Assembly: GCA_001929475.1 (NCBI GenBank)
Contig: LXFE01000181.1
Location: 1-46,055 of the forward strand
DNA: 46,055 bases
Reading direction: 5' to 3'
DNA from: Neolecta irregularis DAH-3
Lineage: Eukaryota > Ascomycota > Neolectomycetes > Neolectales > Neolectaceae
The notes beneath the pieces are model-generated. The model did no database searches and was not told the origin of the DNA. It was given only the letters and a program-made list of their open reading frames with translations. A program made the position numbers and the translations under genes. Below, one piece after another: positions 10,665-22,279 of the stretch (its first letter is position 1; every line of letters starts with the position of its first letter).

Positions 10665-13600
10665 ATGCTAACCTCGACTCGCATATTTGATTATCCATCG
10701 CAGCCGCCAATGGCCGAGGAAAAAGCACTTGCTACGCATGAATATACTGCGCGCGAATGCTTGGACCTGCTCGTCGCGACTCTTCATGAGACATACGAAT
10801 TTGATGGACATTCATTTCTGGTGCGGTCTGTCTCAGCGCTAGATGCCTGGTTAGTGCGCGGCAGACACCGGGTATCGCAAATCCTCGTAGTCGCAAAAAT
10901 ATCACCGCATGTCGCAAAGACAGAGCGCGAATACCGTGCACTAGCACGTTTACAGTCAATGGATACAGCTGGAGCAGCAGCAATATGCCATGTGCGAGAA
11001 TTGCACCGCCTGTCAAACGGCCTCGCAGTAATCATATTTCATGACCACGGCCCAAACGGCCTTGCAGAATGGGACGGCTCCTTCTTGCCAATCTCGTTAT
11101 TCTTGGATTTTGCAATCGGCGCATGCGACTGCCTTGATTTTGCGCATTCGAATAATTATGTCCATGGCGAGGTCCGCTCGGATAGTTTTCACTGGGATGT
11201 TGCAAACCGAGTAGTGCGGCTGGCAAACCTCGGAACAGCAAACAAGAGCTTCGTGAGCAGTCTCGCTTCCCAAAACTGGGGATCGCTCTCGTCGGAGAAT
11301 GGTATAGAGGGGCGGCTCATGTTTCTTTCCCCAGAGCAAACAGGCCGCACTGCAAACGAGCCCACCTACAAAACAGACATCTACTCGCTAGGTGATACCC
11401 CTCTTGTAGTGTTTAACTGATCGTTGTGTGCAGGGATCCTATTCTACATCCTCCTGACGAAACAGTATCCCTTTGTCGGGTCATCCATAGAAGTGCTACA
11501 GGACATCTTGTCAAAACGCCTTCCTGCAGCACATGAAATACGGCTCGACACTCCCCATATTTTTAGCATGATCATTGATCGAATGACCGAAAAACACCCC
11601 GAAGCACGCTACAACAGCATCGGCGGAGTGAGAGAAGATTTTATCGAATGCCGGTTGAGGCTTGTAGAATCCGCAGAACCTGAAAGCGATATCTTTGAGC
11701 TGGGAAAACGAGACGTCTCAAGTCATTTCGCAATACCCAACAGACTCATCGGAAGAGCGGCAGAAATTCGCCAGGTGATGTCTATCGTTCGCAAAGTAGC
11801 CAGGCGGCACCACCACTCTCACATTAATCAGCAGGAATCTCAAATGCAATGTGAACTTTCAGATACCCGAGTAAACACTGGATCCAGCTCAACTGAATCT
11901 GGATCAAGTGAATCTTCATCATCAACAAAGTCTAGTCGCTCCTCTGGCGTTCGCTCTCCTGATACTCAAAGCATTCTCGGAAAAGGTCGTTGTGAAGTTG
12001 TTGTGTTGCATGGATCAGCCGGTATCGGCAAATCAAGTTTAATTCAAACTTTGCGCAGCAACATTCGACAATTAGGCTATTTTGCCTCTTCAAAATTCGA
12101 TCAATCTCAACAAACACCCTATAGTCCTATACTGCGAGCATTATCTTCCCTACTAAAGCAACTCCTCACCGAATCTGAGGCCATCATTACTGAATTCTTC
12201 ATCGGACTAAAGAAATTCCTCGGACCACAATGGGGTCATATCCACACATTACTGGATCTCGTGCCAGAACTAAAACCTGTCCTGGCCGCAGAAACAAATT
12301 CAGTGCAACTTTCACGATCAAATTATTCTTATTCTGATCAATTTCACACAGCATCACCGGTCGGCGACGGTACCTATGCAAGTGTAGGCTCAGCAAGTGC
12401 AGCACACGTTGGCGAGCCTGTTTATAGTGGTGGAGCAAGACTGCGTTTCTTGAACATTTTTCTCGATGTTCTTCGTATGTTGTCTCAGACCAGACCAATC
12501 ACCTTATTCCTCGACGATCTGGAATCTGCAGATTCAGCTAGTCTCGATCTTATCAAAAGCATACTACGATCCAACATTTGGATGACTTTTATCATTGCAT
12601 TCAGAGACGATGAATCTATGATGACAACTGCCAAATCAATTGTCGAAACCGATGCCTGTCGACAAACCTGGATAAAGCTAGGTCCTCTTCTTCGATCGTC
12701 AGTAGCCGAACTCGTCTCCGACACACTTCACCAAAAGCCCAAGCAAACTACCTTTTTGGTAGACTTTCTTTATAACAGGTCTGCCGGTTCTCCTTTTGCT
12801 ATACAAGAGATGCTATTGAAATTACATCGCTCTCATTGTTTCCGGTTTGATCGCGAAAGCCGTATATGGCTTTACAACCCTGCAGAAGTTGAAATGGAAT
12901 TACAGCATAAAAGACTTGGCGATACCATCGATTCAAGCTTTTTACTAAACCGATTACGAGAATTACCTCAAGCTGCGCAAGAAGTTCTCCTCTGGGCTAG
13001 TTTTTTGGTACTCCAAGATTTTCCCGATCTAGTGCTAAACTTTTAGGGAGATACGTTCAGCTTCTCAGCTGTGGAGAATTTAATCACTTGTCAGCCAAAC
13101 ACCGATCCATTAAAATCTTCTGGCTCGGGAGACTCAGGAAGACGTTGCGTTAAGTCAATCGCTTTGGATGGTCTCCAAGCAGCTTTAAATTCCAATCTTG
13201 TCGTCTCTGAAGATAATGATACAAACAGATTCCGCTTCGTCAACGAGCAATATGTGAAAGCTAGTCAGCAATTAGTTGACAAAAACAAAAGCCCCGAATC
13301 TATTCATCTGGCAATAGCCCAGGCTTTGATGTCCGAAGATAACTACAACCCCTACACCATCGCAGAGAATATTTCTAAAGCTCTACCGTTGATCTTAATG
13401 AAAGAAACCCGTCGGGAATGGAGAGATATATTATTCGAAGCGGTCGAGAAAGCCTCAGATTCAGGCGCACATGAAAATTCCCTAAAATACTCGCTTCTTT
13501 TGTTGCAGCTGCTGCAAGAGGATCCATGGGACGAAGAGAACCCTGATGTTGACTATCAAGAAACACTTCGTTGCTATCTGCATTGTGCCAAGTGTTATTG

Positions 13601-16600
13601 GTGGAACGATATGACTGAAAAGGCTTTACACATTTTGGATCTCATTCATCACAAGGTCAAATCTCCAATTGATCGAGCAGCCGCCCTTATAATCGAGAAT
13701 CGCATTCTAATTCTACAGGAAAGGTACGGCGAAGTTGTCGAACGGTTCTGCTCTTGCCTGGGCGACCTTGGACTTGATCTTAATCTTGAGCCAGAGAGGC
13801 AATATTTAGAGGATATGTTTGAAGAGACTTGCCAGAAAATAATTGCTACTGGTTACCCGCAAATAATGGAATCAGATCCGATATCCGATGGCAAATTGTT
13901 AAGCATATCAAACTTGCTCCATGAAGCCTCGACCGCTGCTTATTGGAGTTCTCCTAGTTTCTTCTTTTACCTCAATCTCCTAATGATACAATTCTATCTC
14001 AATAATGGCTCATATCCAGCATGCGGTGTTGCATTTCTGTATTTCGGCGCCACTGCTATTGATAGATATGGTATGATACAGTTTGGGATAGATATGGGGA
14101 CCTTGGGTAAGGATATTCTGCAACATGTAATATATGTTTTCGCACCGGCTGATGTTTTAGAATGAGAATCAAGCTATCAACGCACGGGGTTTGTTATGCT
14201 ACTACAACTCGATTTCACATCTTCGGGAGCCTTTGTCAGCTCAGCTCGAAGGTCTTTCCGTATGTCTTAAATTTTCAATATCAGCTGGGGATCGAATAAC
14301 TGCAACACTCTGCTTGTCGTCGCTGGTTGCAGCTCGGTTATTCGCTGGCGTTCGTCTCGATGATATACTTTCATTTTCAGATAACGCCAACCAAGAGCTT
14401 ATGGCTTGGTCATGTGGTTCTGAAGGTCGCAACTTGCTTCTCGCAATCATACAGTGTATCAAAGCACTTAGCGGAAGAACTCCCAATCACGATCCGAGAC
14501 ATATCTTTAGTAATTCCCACTTCGATCAGCAATCTTTTGTAGAGAGGCTTCGGGAACGCTCACCGATTCCCGAAGTACCTCTCAATTGGTTCAACGCATT
14601 CGGAGCTAGCGTGTTTTATCATTATAGACATTACGAGAATGCACTGGAAGCAGGAGAGTACTGCTTTGTTACTTCTTCATTCCATCTTAGGTATGTTTCA
14701 TGTATCCAAAACCTTGTTTACAGGTAGCCATCGGCATACATGCTATGGTATCTTCTTCCAGTCGCTCGCTGCTGTTCAAATACTTCGCACCATTCGTTCC
14801 AGTGATAACCGTGCCGAGATTTTGAGGAAATATATACAACGTAACCAGAATCTCATAGACAGTTGGTCGAAGGTGTGCCCGGAGAATTACATCATTTGGT
14901 ATGATCTCGTCAACGCCGAACTTCAGTCTCTTGAGATCGACTTTAAAGAAACAGCATTATTGTATGAAAAAGTCGCGAAATTGTCTCATGAAAATGGGTT
15001 TTTGCAAGAAGAAGCATTGGCCTATTGCTTGCAAGGAGAATTTTACATACGCAACGGACTTCCTTCAATAGCTCGTAGGCTTTTGCTGGATGCCTGCCGG
15101 ATTTACACCCGGTGGGGAGCCAAGGGAATTTCTGCTTCGCTTTCCTCGATTTACGACGATTTCTTATATGACACCGGAAAAGTGGACATACTTGACCGAT
15201 ATACGCAGACGGAGTCATCGAATATCGAGTTTACGGAAGATTCATGTATCCCACATGAGTTAGTTTCAATTAGCTCTTCACAGCAGTGTCGAGGCTTTAC
15301 TCAGTCGGATCGTAATGCATTCTTTAATGCCTTTGCCCAAATCGATCATGATCATAGCCTCAATTCGACAAACATAAACGACGATACGGTGACATCGCTT
15401 GACATCATCGACCTCAATTCAATAATAAGTTCTAATCGGATTATCTCGAGTGAAATGAATATTGAAACACTTTTGAAACAAATGGTCAATATTATTGTTA
15501 AGAACTCAGGCGCAGAAATATGTTCAATAGTGGTGAAGGAGGATAAATCTTACGCCATCGCAGCACTCGGTACGCACGACCAGTGCATCACATATAAACC
15601 TCCACGTCCCTTGCTCCACCATGATGCAACTGTATCGGTCGAAATTATAAATTATGTGATACACACCCGCGAAGGTTTATTGCTAAACGATTCATTGTAC
15701 GATGATCGCTTCGCAATTGGTTCATGGTTTCGACAAAATACCTCGGGAAAGAGTGTTATATGTCTGCCGATTACTCACAAATCGACACTTGTGGGTTGCC
15801 TTTATGTTCAAGCTCCGGTCAATACATTTACCCATAAACATATGCAAGTTCTATCAACCCTTTCTTTACAAATTGGAATCAGTATTACGAATGCGTTGCT
15901 TTTCAAGAGCGTCCAGAGAGCCACAATGGCAAATATATCTATGATCGAAACACAAAAGCGAGCTCTTCAAGCGGCCCAAGAGGTATATCAAATTTGACAG
16001 ACCTTTTTAAATGATATTTTAGAGCGAGGCAAAATATGTGGCTGTTCTCGAGACAATACCCTGCATCATCTGGACGGCCGATCCTGTTGACGGAAATTTT
16101 GACTATTTCAATGCTCAGTGGTGGAAATTTTGCGGCTCCTCTTCTCCTGAATATGCCAAAGAGCACTATTTAGAATACCTCCACCTGGATGATCGCGAGA
16201 TATTTCGAAAAGCCATGCCAACGGCCGTCCTGAGTGGTGTGTACCCAGAGATCGAGGTCCGAATACGCAGAGAAGATGGAAATTATCGATGGCACACGTG
16301 CAGGAGTACAGCCCTCAAGAATGCGACAGGTGAAACAGTCAAATGGATTGGCGCTTTAATCGATATCGATGATCAAAAGCTGGCGAAGGAGGCAGCTGTT
16401 GAAGCAATGAACCTCAAAGCGAATTTCCTGGCAAATATGTCTCACGAGTTACGTACACCTTTTTCTGGATTTTATGGAATGCTTGCTTTACTAGGCGACA
16501 CCAACCTGGACTTGGAGCAGCGCGATATGGTTATCACAGCAAAACAGAGCTGTGAAATGCTTTTGCAAATTATTGACGATTTGCTCAACTTTAGCAAACT

Positions 16601-18227
16601 CGAAGCTGGAAAAGTCGTTCTCTATCCAGATACTGTGTTTCCCGTCGAATATCTCGTTGCAGATTGCATCGAGCTTATCCAACCATTGGCTGGAAATAAA
16701 GGATTGGACTTGGCATATCACATTGAAAAGGATGTACCCTCCCAGTTGAGTGCTGATAGCAATAAACTACGACAGTAAGTTTTTCTTCTAGGCATATCTT
16801 ATTCATAGAATTATCACCAACCTCCTTGGGAACGCCGTCAAGTTCACTAACTCTGGCTTTGTTTGCATTCGATGTTCATATAGCACCTTGGGTTCTCATG
16901 ATGACGATTGTTTCCTTCGGTTTGAGATACAAGACAGTGGAATTGGTAGCCTTCTGTGTATAGGAAAGAAACCTGATCTAAAAGGAATGTCACCAGAAGA
17001 CACTAGGTCGCTCTTTAAACCATTCAGTCAGATCGATGGCAGTACTACGCGTGTTTATGGTGGCACTGGTCTCGGTTTATCGATATGTCTCGAAATATGT
17101 CGGTTAATGGGTGGAGAAATTGGAGTCGAAACCAAGGCCAATGTCGGATCTACTTTTTGGTTCTACATTCGATGTCGCAAGCGATTGAGTCGAGCTATCT
17201 CAGCAAATATTGAGGAGGAAGTTCGCGCCCTTGAAGGAATTCAGCAATCATTGAGCAAGAATCGAGTTATTCTTGCAACTCCATCACATTTTACTCCCCA
17301 AATGCTCGAAGCATGTATAGCGAGGCCGACAATCGAAAGGGATACTTCTAAAGTCCATGGAAATTTACGGCTTGCGAAAGACAACAGATGCCCATACAGT
17401 CTTTTGATTTGGGACTCTTCTGGAGAATCTTCCTATTCTTCCTTATTACAGATTCTTGGTGATACGGAGCTTGAAGATCTTCAAATCGTCTGGATTTTCA
17501 CACCCTTGGTACAATCTCAGTCTTCTCAAGGAGATTCAAACTTACATAATTTTTCGGTTTACGAAGAGCGAGTTTTACGTTTGTCAAGACCAATTCGAAG
17601 ATCAAAACTTTTTCTTTCTTTTTCCAAAGTTCTCGCGAATTTGAATCAATATGTACCAAGAAAGGCATCGAGTAGTGGTTTTTCGGCGATATCGTCCACC
17701 AATAGGCGCTCATCAGTTGGCGGGGCTTTCAGCATACCTGAGTTAGAAGTACTAAAGGGGCTCAGATCGCTCATAGCAGAAGGTGAATAGGCACTCCGTC
17801 ATATTACAGCTAACCAATGGGTAGACAACCTTGTTGCTCAAAAGCTTCTCTATAAACAACTCACAAGGCTCGGTCTTGCGGTGGATTGCGCAAACAACGG
17901 GCTCGAAGCAATAAAACATTTTCAGTCACACGAGTCCGGATATTATTCTATATTTTTCGCCGACAATCATATGCCTCTGTGCGACGGTCTGGAAGCAACT
18001 CGGCAAATTCGTGAGATAGAATCTGAACGACAAGCAGAAATGAATCTGCCAATAATTGCACTAACCGCTGACATACAACCTGCTGCAATGGAAAAATGTC
18101 TGGAGGTTTGTTTTCAAATATCACACCATCTTCTTATGACGTCTAGGCGGGAATGAATAAATATCTCACCAAACCTCTGCTTCAGCATTCTCTCGTGAAT
18201 ACTATACGACAATTTTTGTTGATCTAG
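10665..18227 (+). CDS. Group X hybrid histidine kinase (pseudokinase-AAA-GAF-PAS-HK-receiver)
   Basis: Two-component sensor related to S. pombe Mak2/Mak3 (Phk) proteins, which feed the Mpr1 phosphotransfer and stress MAPK pathway. Ten exons give 2404 residues; introns lie at 11392-11433, 13008-13046, 14127-14160, 14691-14727, 15983-16022, 16775-16808, 16946-16984, 17783-17824 and 18106-18146. Order: protein-kinase-like domain (about 20-325; catalytic loop reads HGEVRSD, without the HxD aspartate); P-loop ATPase with GSAGIGKSS near 433 and TLFLDDLE; helical TPR-like middle; GAF (about 1536-1700); PAS/PAC (about 1728-1838); HisKA with NMSHELRTP (phospho-His near 1862); HATPase with NLLGNAVKF, DSGIG and GGTGLGLSI; receiver starting LIAEDNLVAQKLL, phospho-acceptor Asp near 2330 in ADNHMPLCDG. 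An in-frame upstream extension to 10554 exists, but composition favours ATG 10665 or 10710. Confidence 0.95.
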
Positions 18228-18916
18228 GACATCACTCTGCATTTTTCCACTCGCGTTTTCACCTCAATTTTTTCATTTTGGTTTTGGTTGTTCATTTTGG
18301 TTTTGGTTTTGGTTTTGGTTTTGGTTTTGGTTTTGGTTTTGGTTTTGGTTTTGGTTTTGGTTTTGGAAACTCGTTTATTCTGATACCTGTAAAATTTCGA
18401 GTTTTAAAAAATCCACCGACCTCATCACCGCCTGCAGTTTGCTACCTGTACAACAGTCCATTTTACACATTCTCACTTGCATTCCCCCATCATGCCTGTT
18501 GCTAAGGACTACGATCCTTTCCTGTCATGTGACCCAGTCGAGATCTTTCAGTGGTGAGGCTGGTGGATTTTATGAAACTCGCGATTTTGCAGATGTATTA
18601 GAACACATTATACTTGGGTTATGGTAGCGAACATTTGAAATGACTTGTAATATATGATAGCATGAATAAGAGTCAACTGAGGCAGCCGAGCGATATGAAT
18701 GCAGAGACACACAGAACTTAAAGAAATTACGGTCTTGGGGACGACTATCACAGCGTTATAGGGTCTGGTGCTGATTTACATCCGAATACGTAAAGGTCTC
18801 TACAACGAATATTGTATTTGTATCCTATCTACATACTATCGCGAGAACTGTTTCGGTGACTTGACTATCTTGCTGGTGGATTTTGTCAAGATTCAATGTA
18901 CCAACAGCTTTGCTTC
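18228..18916. other. Convergent intergenic region, kinase/PGM
   Basis: The stretch between the stops of the histidine kinase and phosphoglycerate mutase genes has no supported gene. It is T-rich on the plus strand, contains the (TTTTGG)n array, and otherwise looks like two back-to-back 3' untranslated regions. An open frame at 18278-18505 is only a Gly-Phe translation of the repeat. Confidence 0.6.
18295..18366. repeat. Hexanucleotide microsatellite (TTTTGG)12
   Basis: Twelve uninterrupted copies of TTTTGG begin 67 bp after the stop codon of the histidine kinase. A shorter imperfect run precedes them near 18275-18290. The G-pairs are spaced as in G-quadruplex-prone telomeric repeats, although only two-tetrad quartets would be possible. 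If transcribed with the kinase gene, the array would be a GGUUUU repeat in its 3' UTR. Confidence 0.95.
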
Positions 18917-19650
18917 TTAAGGCTTTGTGTTGACAAGTACTTCGTCAATTTCATGTGTTAAAACCTCTTTCTGGACGACATTTCCTTCTTTGTCAAGCCA
19001 GTAAACGATCGGAACACCAGTGTCGCTTGAAGTCAATTCCAAAACCCAGAGAAAGTGCGTACAGTTCACGGGAAACAATTTCTTCACCGCTTAAACCTTC
19101 CAGGCTCATAATCAAGGCACGCATACTGTTGCCATGAGCGGAAATGAGAATCCTCTTTCCGGTGAGAAGCTTTGGCAGTATTTCTTTCTTCCAATATGGA
19201 AGGACGCGTTCAGCAGTTAATTTCAAGCTTTCTCCACCTGGTGGAGCAATATCATAGCTCCTTCGCCATATATGAACTTGTTCCACTCCGAATTTTATCC
19301 GGGCATCATCCTTGTTAAGTCCAGTAAGGTCTCCATAGTCTCGTTCATTGAGCGCCTGATCTTTGGTGACCGGAATATCTTTCTGGTGGATTTTGTCAAG
19401 AATGATATCTAGAGTCTTCTGCGCACGACTCAAGGCTGAGGTGTATGCGAGGTCAAATTTGAAGTTTTTATCAGCAAGAAGATCCCCAGCCTTTTCGGCT
19501 TCCATAATGCCTTGTGCAGTCAAAGGAGGATCTTTCCAGCCAGTAAACCGATTGTCGCAATTCCATGTACTACAACTCAGAAAGGGCATAGTAGAATCTC
19601 AATTACGATTGGCCATGGCGGATGATAACGAGGAGGTTTTTGTCAGGCAT
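18917..19650 (-). CDS. GPM1: Phosphoglycerate mutase, cofactor-dependent
   Basis: Glycolytic enzyme interconverting 3- and 2-phosphoglycerate through a phosphohistidine intermediate. Three exons (19650-19607, 19569-19063, 19025-18917) with two 37-nt introns give 219 residues. Intron 1 splits the active-site motif; splicing yields [18 protein letters not shown] with the catalytic His in RHG, followed by [12 protein letters not shown]. Later motifs are [21 protein letters not shown] and the second catalytic His in [10 protein letters not shown]. The C-terminus ([14 protein letters not shown], ending NTKP) appears only after the second intron is removed. The length matches the short, S. pombe-like form (211 residues) rather than the roughly 247-residue S. 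cerevisiae form. The gene converges on the kinase and diverges from UBC13. Confidence 0.96.
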
Positions 19651-20262
19651 GGCAGTCAAGGGTTTGCTCTGGTTTGAAAAGTAGCTCCAAAGTAATAAAC
19701 CGGAAAAAGTCGGGACAACAAACCTGTAGGTCCCTTAGTCGACTTTTTGATATTACTGCAAAGCGGATTATAGAGTCTGGCAATATGACTATAAGTATGA
19801 GACCCCAGTACGAATAAGACTAGAATTTATTTCTAGCTCCAGATACGAGAATCTTTGCTCTCTTTATATATACTATACATAATTCCTTAAATACAGCAAC
19901 GTTCCTGCGTATTATCCTTGTTTGATCCTTCTCCTGCATTTAAGGTATACATATATGTATACCCTTTATCCATGTCATGCGTGCAAGGTACACCAAACCG
20001 TACACCCTTACATTAGGAATGAGCTCTAAAAGCATACCGACTCTAGATGAGTAGTATTGGCAAGATCACTCATTACATATTCAGAGTAAAGAAAGGTATA
20101 GTATCGTTATATGACTATAGTCCAATATACTTGTTGTCTGAATTGCTCAATGAACTACTTCCGTATGAAGGCACTGCTCCACTGAACCGGGTGACGTTTA
20201 TCTTTAAACCACCACCAATTCACCACCAAAATTCTCGTGACTGATTAGAGGTTTTCATTGAG
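19651..20262. other. Divergent intergenic region, PGM/UBC13, containing LTR-like relic
   Basis: A 612 bp region between two divergent start codons. Much of it is occupied by LTR-like sequence (separate entry), so the promoters are confined to roughly the outer 75 bp on the PGM side and 250 bp on the UBC13 side. A short open frame at 20047-20244 has no recognisable content. Confidence 0.5.
19725..20012 (+). mobile_element. Degraded LTR-like remnant
   Basis: It shares blocks with the two clearer LTRs of this window: AATAAGAC followed by TTATTTCTAGC (about 19812-19840), TCCTGC with AAGGTATAC further on, and the terminal hexamer CTTACA at 20007-20012. The left end is unclear: TGTAGG at 19725 gives 288 bp, while alignment to the others suggests a start near 19787. 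I see no target-site duplication. It also holds a perfect 20-bp palindrome at 19944-19963 centred on CATATATG. Confidence 0.4.
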
Positions 20263-20859
20263 ATGACTGCTCCTTTGCCTCGCCGCATTATAAAGGTTTG
20301 ATAAGCGAACTGACAGCCATTATAATAGCAAGGAAACCGAAAGACTTGTCGCTGAGCCTGTTCATGGAATCAGCGCGACGGTCCACGATGATAATCTTCG
20401 CTATTTTGACGTGCGAATTGACGGACCTTCTCAATCTCCTTACGAAGGTATATGGATGAATTTGCTTTTAGTAATTCACGGATAGGTGGTATATTCAAAC
20501 TTGAATTATTCCTTCCAGAGGAGTATCCGATGGCGCCTCCTAAAGTTCGATTCGTCACAAAGATCTATCACCCCAATATTGACAAGCTCGGTCGGATATG
20601 TTTGGACACTCTCAAGGGTACCGTGAACTTTATTCAAACTCATAAGAAGATAACTGGAGTCCTGCTTTACAAATTCGAACTGTTCTATTAAGTATTCAAG
20701 CTTTATTATCTTCGCCAAATCCAGACGATCCACTAGCCAATGATGTCGCTCAGCGCTGGAAAGAGGACGAGCCAGCTGCTATTCAGACAGGTACATTCAT
20801 ACAAAACACAGGCGATTCATGTTATAGCGCGTGAATGGACCCGAATGCATGCGAGGTGA
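20263..20859 (+). CDS. UBC13: Ubiquitin-conjugating enzyme E2 N (Ubc13)
   Basis: E2 that, with an Mms2/UEV partner, builds Lys63-linked ubiquitin chains, notably on PCNA during post-replication repair. Five exons (20263-20295, 20333-20447, 20486-20617, 20650-20790, 20828-20859) with 32-38 nt introns give 150 residues. The protein starts [16 protein letters not shown] and contains PHDDN-like VHDDNLRYF, the E2 fold core [20 protein letters not shown], the active-site Cys88 in [17 protein letters not shown], and [20 protein letters not shown], all hallmarks of Ubc13 rather than other E2s. The C-terminus is slightly shorter than in the human protein (152). It ends 388 bp before RPL24 on the same strand. 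Confidence 0.96.
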
Positions 20860-21247
20860 ATACATCTATATCTACAGGTTCTAGATTAGATCTGGGTGGG
20901 AATGTTGGTTGCAACTATTTACCAATAGCGTTAAATTCATTCTTGCAAATTTCAAAAATTTCGTTCATAATTTTATCCTTTCAGCGGGTCTCTGCTTTCT
21001 CTGCTTCGAATGTGCGGTATCAATAATACTAACCTCGGATTGTTATTAATTGTAAAATTGCTTTCCGGTAAGATAGCATTCGTTCATCGAACAATATTTG
21101 CCGTCAATTTGCATCTTGAGACTTGATAAGCTCGAGCAAATTTAGGGCAGTCACTTGATTCACCACTACAACCAGCAACCACCCTTCAACCAGTTGTCGT
21201 CCAAAGGTAAATCATATATTTACACTGAGAATTTCAGACAGTACCAG
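20860..21247. other. UBC13-RPL24 intergenic region with possible 5' UTR intron of RPL24
   Basis: No gene is evident. Just before the RPL24 ATG, 21207-21237 reads as a 31-nt GT-AG intron (GTAAAT donor, TTTCAG acceptor) with typical local size, preceded by a C/A-rich leader-like stretch. If real, it is an intron in the 5' untranslated region, a common feature of ribosomal protein genes. Confidence 0.45.
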
Positions 21248-21855
21248 ATGAAGTAAGAACTTTGGAGTTGTTCCTCGACATTGATTTTTTTAGGATCGAA
21301 CAGTGCAGCTTCAGCGGAAACAAGATTTACCCAGGAAACGGCCAAATCTATGTCCGTGGAGACAACAAAGTATTATAAACTATCACTTCAGATCACAGTT
21401 TCTCACAGAATGCAGACTTTCCGATTTGTCAGCAGTAAATCGGCCTCGTTATTTCACCAGCGAAAGAACCCTAGAAAGATTTTATGGACAGTACTATGTC
21501 GTCGAATGCACAAAAAAGGCATCACCGAGGAAGAGAAGAAAAAGCGTACTCGGCGAACCATGAAATTCCAACGAGCTATTGTTGGCGCAAACTTGGATGT
21601 CCTTAAAGAACGACGAACTCAGAGACCTGAAGTTCGAGCTGCCCAAAGATCTGAAGCTATCAAGGCCGCAAAAGATAAAAAGGCAGCAAAGGAAACCGAG
21701 AAGAAGCTCGCTAAAGCTAAGACTCAAGCTACGCAAGCCCAGAAGAACGTACAGCCCTATTTCTGGTACGTTGATATTGATATATTTAGATCACGAAGGT
21801 GTCGAAACAAGGTGCTCGAGGAGCCAATGTTAAAGTTGCTGCAAAGTCTCGTTAA
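21248..21855 (+). CDS. RPL24: 60S ribosomal protein L24 (eL24)
   Basis: Component of the large ribosomal subunit that forms an intersubunit bridge. Four exons (21248-21252, 21294-21369, 21416-21748, 21790-21855) give 159 residues, the usual eL24 length. The first exon is only five nucleotides (ATG plus two bases). The protein starts MKIEQCSFSGNKIYPGNGQ, continues YVRGDNK/TFRFVSSKSASLF and NPRKILWTVLCRRMHKKG, and ends with a long basic helix and the tail GARGANVKVAAKSR. Intron 2 uses the acceptor AATGCAG at 21415; the earlier AG at 21405 would break the frame. The adjacent PGM, UBC13 and fumarase genes have unrelated roles. Confidence 0.95.
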
Positions 21856-22279
21856 ACTAAATAGATGGTGTATAGCAATATATTGTCATAGCAGTCCGAT
21901 TTTACGGCTTTTCTGAATTGCATCATAGATGTATGTAAGTGACTACGGCCAACATGTACAAGTCACTGAATGGAATGGAATTCAACATGATTTCTATGAA
22001 TATTCTTCGCATTCTTCGTTCATTTATCAGATTCTGTGAATCAAACCAATCTCCAAAGCTGGTGCGCCTTTATGACGAATTCGCAGCTTTTCAAATTACA
22101 GCTGATCCATTCCAGCGTTATTTTGGTCCCAAGAAGAATCTGATGGATTATTTTTGCGAATATCTCAATGGCCCCTGAATGGAAAGAAAGGTGCCGGTCC
22201 TTTAATTGTCGTTCAATTTATAAGCCACCATGTTGTCCAAATTCGGATTATGATCTCACGAGTCACCTGGGTTTCTCAA
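21856..22279. other. RPL24-fumarase spacer with unassigned open frame
   Basis: An open frame at 21939-22178 encodes 79 residues whose second half (DEFAAF, then DPFQRYFGPKKNLMDYF) looks protein-like, but I recognise no family and found no clean splice join to either neighbour. A strong GTAAGT donor at 21934 raises the alternative that this is 5' leader or intron sequence of fumarase. Treat it as unresolved. Confidence 0.3.

Noticed and set aside
18278-18505. Open frame encoding a Gly-Phe repeat protein
   Set aside because: It is only the translation of the (TTTTGG)n microsatellite plus flanking 3' sequence, with no conserved content and no plausible gene context.
19944-19963. Rho-independent-type terminator
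   Set aside because: The palindrome is symmetrical with no loop or U-tract, and such terminators are not used by nuclear RNA polymerase II genes.
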